The notes beneath the pieces are model-generated. The model was not told where the DNA came from. It ran no database searches and saw nothing but the letters and a program-made list of their open reading frames with translations. Of a stretch of 36,562 bases of DNA, positions 33,390 through 36,562 are shown one piece after another; the stretch's first letter is position 1, and the number at the start of each line of letters is the position of its first letter. Position numbers and translations under genes: made by a program. The stretch is taken from positions 1-36,562 of the forward strand of contig DPXQ01000041.1 of assembly GCA_003527225.1 (NCBI GenBank). Direction: 5' to 3'. The DNA is from Rhizobium sp. (GTDB taxonomy: Bacteria; Pseudomonadota; Alphaproteobacteria; Rhizobiales; Rhizobiaceae).

Positions 33390-34412
33390 ATGACCCAGTT
33401 GTCCATCTTCATGCCGAGCAATCGCAACCTCAAGGCGTCAAAGGGCGCGATTGAAAGCGCGCTTCGCTTTGCCGGGAAGACGGGTTGCCGTTTCATCCTC
33501 TCCGACAATTCGGGCGATGCGGAAAAGCGCCGGTATTTTGAGCACCGTTCGCCGAATATGACCTATGTCGTCCCCCCGAACGACGATGCCTTGCTCAATC
33601 AGATGACTGCCTTGTCCCATGTCGAGACGCCATTCCTGATCCCGATGGGAGACGATGACGAAATCTATTCGCTCGACGGCTGGCAACCGATCGATCTCGC
33701 CGGCATTCCGTCCGATGTGATCGGGATACGTCCACGCACGCTCGTATGGACGATCGACAACGGCGTCCGTCAGACGGAACGTTTCGAGATCTCCGCCCAT
33801 GATGCCGGAGAGCGGCTGCTCGAATACAATGGAAAGGCAAAGGGAAACAATTCGATATATTACAGCATATATCGCACGGACGTGTTTCGCGGTCTTTTGA
33901 AATTGTTTGCGGAGCATCATCCGACATGCGGCGCCTATTGCGATTGGGCGATAACCTTTGCGCTTGTGGCGGCAGGAAGGATAATCCTCGATCCATCCAC
34001 CATCTACCGCTACGATCTGGGCCGCTGGGCAGAGAAGCAAAGCGCCATCGAAACCAAGAGGAATCTGTTTTTGCGGTCGGGTCTTCCGGGCGATGCAGAA
34101 AAGTTTTCGGCCTTGCTGAGGTTTCTTGACGTCCACTGTTTCCTGGCAACCGAGATTTTGCCGCTTTCTGACGGGATGCGCAGCAATGCAGTGGCGACAA
34201 ACGCCCGACTCGCCCTTTCGACATTTCTGCGGGAGGTCAAGAATGTGCCGCAGAATTATGGCGCGGAAGTGCTGAGGATAGCGGATGAAATCGGCCAGGA
34301 GTCGGACATTGACCGGGCCGTCGATCTGTCGTTCTCGATGACCGACCATATCTTGCCCGGACTGGGCGAGAGGTATGCGCGGTTCTATCAGGCGGCGCGG
34401 GACGGTCGGTAA
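33390..34412 (+). CDS. Putative glycosyltransferase (TIGR00180-like)
   Basis: The 340-residue protein begins MTQLSIFMPSNRNL and has features of a GT-A/GT2-like enzyme: an N-terminal Rossmann-type strand with SDNSGDAEKRRYFEHR and the acidic metal-binding motif MGDDDEIYSLDGWQ near residue 88. The SDNSGD phrase resembles the TIGR00180 glycosyltransferases. No membrane segment is seen. The start at 33390 is supported by family-like N-terminal sequence, though the ribosome site is weak. It is divergent from the GT41 gene with 152 bases between starts. The two may modify the same target. Confidence 0.72.
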   Translation: MTQLSIFMPSNRNLKASKGAIESALRFAGKTGCRFILSDNSGDAEKRRYFEHRSPNMTYVVPPNDDALLNQMTALSHVETPFLIPMGDDDEIYSLDGWQPIDLAGIPSDVIGIRPRTLVWTIDNGVRQTERFEISAHDAGERLLEYNGKAKGNNSIYYSIYRTDVFRGLLKLFAEHHPTCGAYCDWAITFALVAAGRIILDPSTIYRYDLGRWAEKQSAIETKRNLFLRSGLPGDAEKFSALLRFLDVHCFLATEILPLSDGMRSNAVATNARLALSTFLREVKNVPQNYGAEVLRIADEIGQESDIDRAVDLSFSMTDHILPGLGERYARFYQAARDGR

Positions 34413-34506
34413 GCCGCGCGGACGGCGATGCGCACAGTCTCAACGGCATATCGTGGACGGATGGGCCTTCTTGACCCGCTGGTGGCCCGGTGCCATGACT
34501 CCCTTC

Positions 34507-35271
34507 ATGTGCGGACGCTTTTCATTGACGGCGACACCGGAAGAGGTGCGGGAACTGCTCGGCCTGATCGAGCTCGAGGATTTTCCCGCCCGCTACAATA
34601 TCGCGCCGACCCAGCCGATCCTCGTCGTCATCCAGTCGGATGGCCATGAGCCGGGCAGCAATCTGCCGGAGCGCCGCGCCGTCCTGGTACGCTGGGGGCT
34701 GATCCCTTCCTGGGTCAAGGACCCCAATGAGTTTCCGCTTCTGATCAATGCCCGCTCCGAAACGGCGATCGGCAAGGCGTCCTTCCGTGCCGCCATGCGC
34801 CACCGCCGGATTCTGGTTCCGGCCTCCGGCTTCTACGAATGGCATCGCCCGGCAAAGGACAGCGGCGGGAAATCGCAGGCATACTGGATCCGCCCAAAGA
34901 AGGGCGGGGTGATTGCATTTGCCGGAATGATGGAGACTTGGTCGTCGCCGGACGGCTCGGAGGTCGATACGGGCGCCATCCTGACGGTGGCGTCCAATCG
35001 CACGATCGCCCGCATTCACGACCGCATGCCGGTCGTAATTGCGCCGGAGGATTTTTCGCGCTGGCTCGATTGCCGCAACGGTGAGCCGCGCGACGTCGCC
35101 GATCTTATGGTGCCTGCCGGCGAGGAATTTTTCGAGGCCGTACCTGTGTCCAATCTCGTCAACAAGGTCGCCAATACCAGCCCGGAAATACAAAAGCCGG
35201 TGGGGGAGCCCCTGTCGGCGGTCGAAGCTCCGCCCAAGGCTACCGGCTCAGGCCAAATGTCGCTCTTCTAA
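34507..35271 (+). CDS. SRAP-domain protein (YedK/HMCES)
   Basis: A 254-residue SRAP protein that cross-links covalently to abasic sites in single-stranded DNA. The start is set by function: MCGRF places Cys2 at the new N-terminus after Met removal, as the reaction requires. A start 12 bases upstream would make MTPFMCGRF and block it. Other active-site residues are Asn81 in NARSET, Glu111 in ASGFYEWH and His171 in RIHDRMPVVI. The C-terminus (SGQMSLF) ends in a short hydrophobic peptide resembling clamp-binding (PIP-like) or tail motifs. It converges on the 44-residue gene, with six bases between stops. Confidence 0.93.
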   Translation: MCGRFSLTATPEEVRELLGLIELEDFPARYNIAPTQPILVVIQSDGHEPGSNLPERRAVLVRWGLIPSWVKDPNEFPLLINARSETAIGKASFRAAMRHRRILVPASGFYEWHRPAKDSGGKSQAYWIRPKKGGVIAFAGMMETWSSPDGSEVDTGAILTVASNRTIARIHDRMPVVIAPEDFSRWLDCRNGEPRDVADLMVPAGEEFFEAVPVSNLVNKVANTSPEIQKPVGEPLSAVEAPPKATGSGQMSLF

Positions 35272-35277
35272 GTGCTG

Positions 35278-35412
35278 TCAGGCCAATTTCTTGGTGGGCT
35301 TGCGCTTCAGCATCAGCGCTGCGGCGATCACTGCCTTTAGCCCAAGCGGCCTGTAATGGTCGTCGAGATTCGGCTTCGGCGGCGGCAATTTGGCCTTCTT
35401 TTTTCCGGCCAT
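35278..35412 (-). CDS. Small basic protein (44 aa)
   Basis: The ATG at 35412 is preceded by TTGAGGAGAG, a strong ribosome site. The frame gives MAGKKKAKLPPPKPN, then LDDHYRPLGLKAVIAAALMLKRKPTKKLA. It is Lys- and Pro-rich with a central helix. The size is too small for most gene finders, but the ribosome site and clean composition argue for a real gene. It lies between the SRAP gene (convergent) and pssA (same strand, but not adjacent). Function unknown; a nucleic-acid-binding peptide is a guess. Confidence 0.72.
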   Translation of the reverse strand: MAGKKKAKLPPPKPNLDDHYRPLGLKAVIAAALMLKRKPTKKLA

Positions 35413-35581
35413 GACACTCTCCTCAAGTGTTTCCCGTTGTCTTGTTTTTGGGATTCTCTCTGAGAAGATGGACCAAAGAGTGGCCGGAGCAAATCACGTT
35501 CGGTCAATGGCGACCATATTTGGAGAGCAAGTCGAAATCGTTGCGGGCGGACCGCAGTACCCGCCTTGCGTCAGGACGGGG

Positions 35582-36433
35582 TCAAAGTCCGCGGTCCAGC
35601 TCGGCTTCGCTGCTGTCGGCGTTCTCTTCCAGAATGGTCAGGGTTCCGAAGCGTCGATGCCAGGCGCGCGCGCCGAATGGCAGCGAGAGGAGATAGGCGA
35701 TGACGGTCAGCGACAGCACTTCCCAGGTGAAACTCATCAACAGCGCGACATAGAGCACGACGGCCAGCATCATCGGCAGCACGAGGTCCCGGCGGATTTT
35801 CTGGGTTTCGGATTTTCCCGACCACACGGGAAGCCGGCTCACCAGCAGCATGGCGATGAGCACCGTATAGCCCGCAGCGAAATAGGAGGTCAGCGCGGAT
35901 GGCTGCATGCCGAGAAATCCGAAATAGACGGGCAGCAGCACCAGCATTGCACCGGCGGGGGCGGGAACGCCGACGAAATATTCCGACTGCCAGGGCGCCT
36001 TTGTTTCCCGCTCCGCCATGACGTTGAAGCGGGCAAGCCGCAGACCGGCGGCGATGGCGTAGATCAGCGCTGCGATCCAGCCGATCGAACGAGCCTGATC
36101 GAGTATGAAGACATAGAGTACAAGAGCCGGCGCCACCCCGAAATTGATGATGTCGGCAAGCGAATCCATCTGCGCGCCAAATTTCGAGGAGGCTCTCATC
36201 AGGCGGGCGACGCGACCGTCGATTCCGTCTAGAAAGGCGGCAGCCAGAACCATCATCACTGCCAGTTCGTAGCGGTTTTCGAAGGCGAGGCGGATCCCGG
36301 TCAGTCCCGCGCAGATCGCGAGAACCGTGATGAGATTGGGCACGACGAGACGCAGCGGGATTTCCCTTAGCCGCGGTCCTCGTGCCCCATCGTCCATGCC
36401 TTTGGCGCTATTGAGCGATTTTGGCGCCTTCAT
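35582..36433 (-). CDS. pssA: CDP-diacylglycerol-serine O-phosphatidyltransferase
   Basis: The 283-residue membrane protein has a CDP-alcohol phosphatidyltransferase motif D-G-x2-A-R-x8-G-x3-D-x3-D, with Asp72, Asp90 and Asp94, and about seven or eight membrane helices. It makes phosphatidylserine from CDP-diacylglycerol and serine in the inner membrane; Psd then decarboxylates it to phosphatidylethanolamine. The ATG follows AGGAG six bases upstream. It lies 21 bases after the psd stop on the same strand, the usual rhizobial psd-pssA order. Confidence 0.94.
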   Translation of the reverse strand: MKAPKSLNSAKGMDDGARGPRLREIPLRLVVPNLITVLAICAGLTGIRLAFENRYELAVMMVLAAAFLDGIDGRVARLMRASSKFGAQMDSLADIINFGVAPALVLYVFILDQARSIGWIAALIYAIAAGLRLARFNVMAERETKAPWQSEYFVGVPAPAGAMLVLLPVYFGFLGMQPSALTSYFAAGYTVLIAMLLVSRLPVWSGKSETQKIRRDLVLPMMLAVVLYVALLMSFTWEVLSLTVIAYLLSLPFGARAWHRRFGTLTILEENADSSEAELDRGL

Positions 36434-36454
36434 CTCGAACTCCTATCCCGCGGC

Positions 36455-36562
36455 TCAACTGCGTCGGCTGACGACGGGACCCTTGGACGAACCGAATTCG
36501 GCGATCACGGTTTCGCCGGCGATTGCCGTCTGGCCGAGCGATACGCGCGGTTCGGCGCCGGC
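36455..36562 (-). CDS. psd: Phosphatidylserine decarboxylase, C-terminal end only
   Basis: The visible 35 residues, with TGA at 36455, include [17 protein letters not shown], which matches the C-terminal alpha-chain segment of Psd, before a basic end (RRS). The rest lies outside the window, including the pyruvoyl-forming serine. Its position directly upstream of pssA supports the call. Psd decarboxylates phosphatidylserine to phosphatidylethanolamine. Confidence 0.82.
   Translation of the reverse strand, partial: AGAEPRVSLGQTAIAGETVIAEFGSSKGPVVSRRS

Overview
The window is chromosomal DNA of an alphaproteobacterium in Rhizobiales, most likely Rhizobiaceae (Rhizobium/Agrobacterium/Ensifer type). 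The evidence is high G+C coding sequence, a Porin_2 family porin, the rpoZ-rsh pair, the acpS-lepB-rnc-era core, the nadABC operon with a NadQ-type regulator, and the psd-pssA pair. I saw no rRNA, tRNA, CRISPR array, insertion sequence or phage module. It reads as a conserved backbone with a few local oddities.

Layout. 1-0.9 kb: 3' part of a porin with a strong terminator. 1-4 kb (minus): a soluble lytic transglycosylase followed by an alpha/beta hydrolase. 4.2-6.2 kb (plus): dapA, smpB and a DUF3830 gene. 6.3-8.7 kb (minus): a soluble globin-coupled chemoreceptor and a NYN-domain protein. 9-15.9 kb (plus): rpoZ, the (p)ppGpp synthetase/hydrolase rsh, a secreted hypothetical protein, a small DUF3563-like protein, a truncated DUF2062 gene, then acpS-lepB-rnc-era. 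16-20 kb: an AbrB-family membrane protein (minus) lies between era and recO; after recO come an 84-residue protein and an MFS transporter (both minus). 20.1-21.7 kb (minus): an HD hydrolase and a MOSC protein.

21.8-29.2 kb is the NAD island. nadA, an atypical lower-G+C gene, nadB and nadC run on the plus strand behind a perfect 12+1+12 palindrome. Converging on them is a tight minus-strand operon, ygfZ - HD nucleotidase-like - tyrosine-phosphatase-like - nadQ. NadQ is the likely repressor acting at the palindrome, so regulator and target flank each other. 29.3-31.4 kb (minus) holds small envelope or unknown proteins and a Nudix hydrolase. 31.5-34.4 kb holds a SPINDLY/OGT-like GT41 enzyme divergent from a second putative glycosyltransferase. 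34.5-36.6 kb holds an SRAP (HMCES/YedK) protein, a 44-codon gene, pssA and the end of psd.

The best candidates for something undescribed are the unknown gene embedded in nadABC, which overlaps the nadB start, and the phosphatase/HD/YgfZ genes translationally linked to nadQ. Also notable are the small minus-strand transcription unit near 18.4 kb, the terminator directly in front of rsh, and the DUF2062 remnant coupled to acpS. All functional calls are from reading the sequence only; no searches were run.
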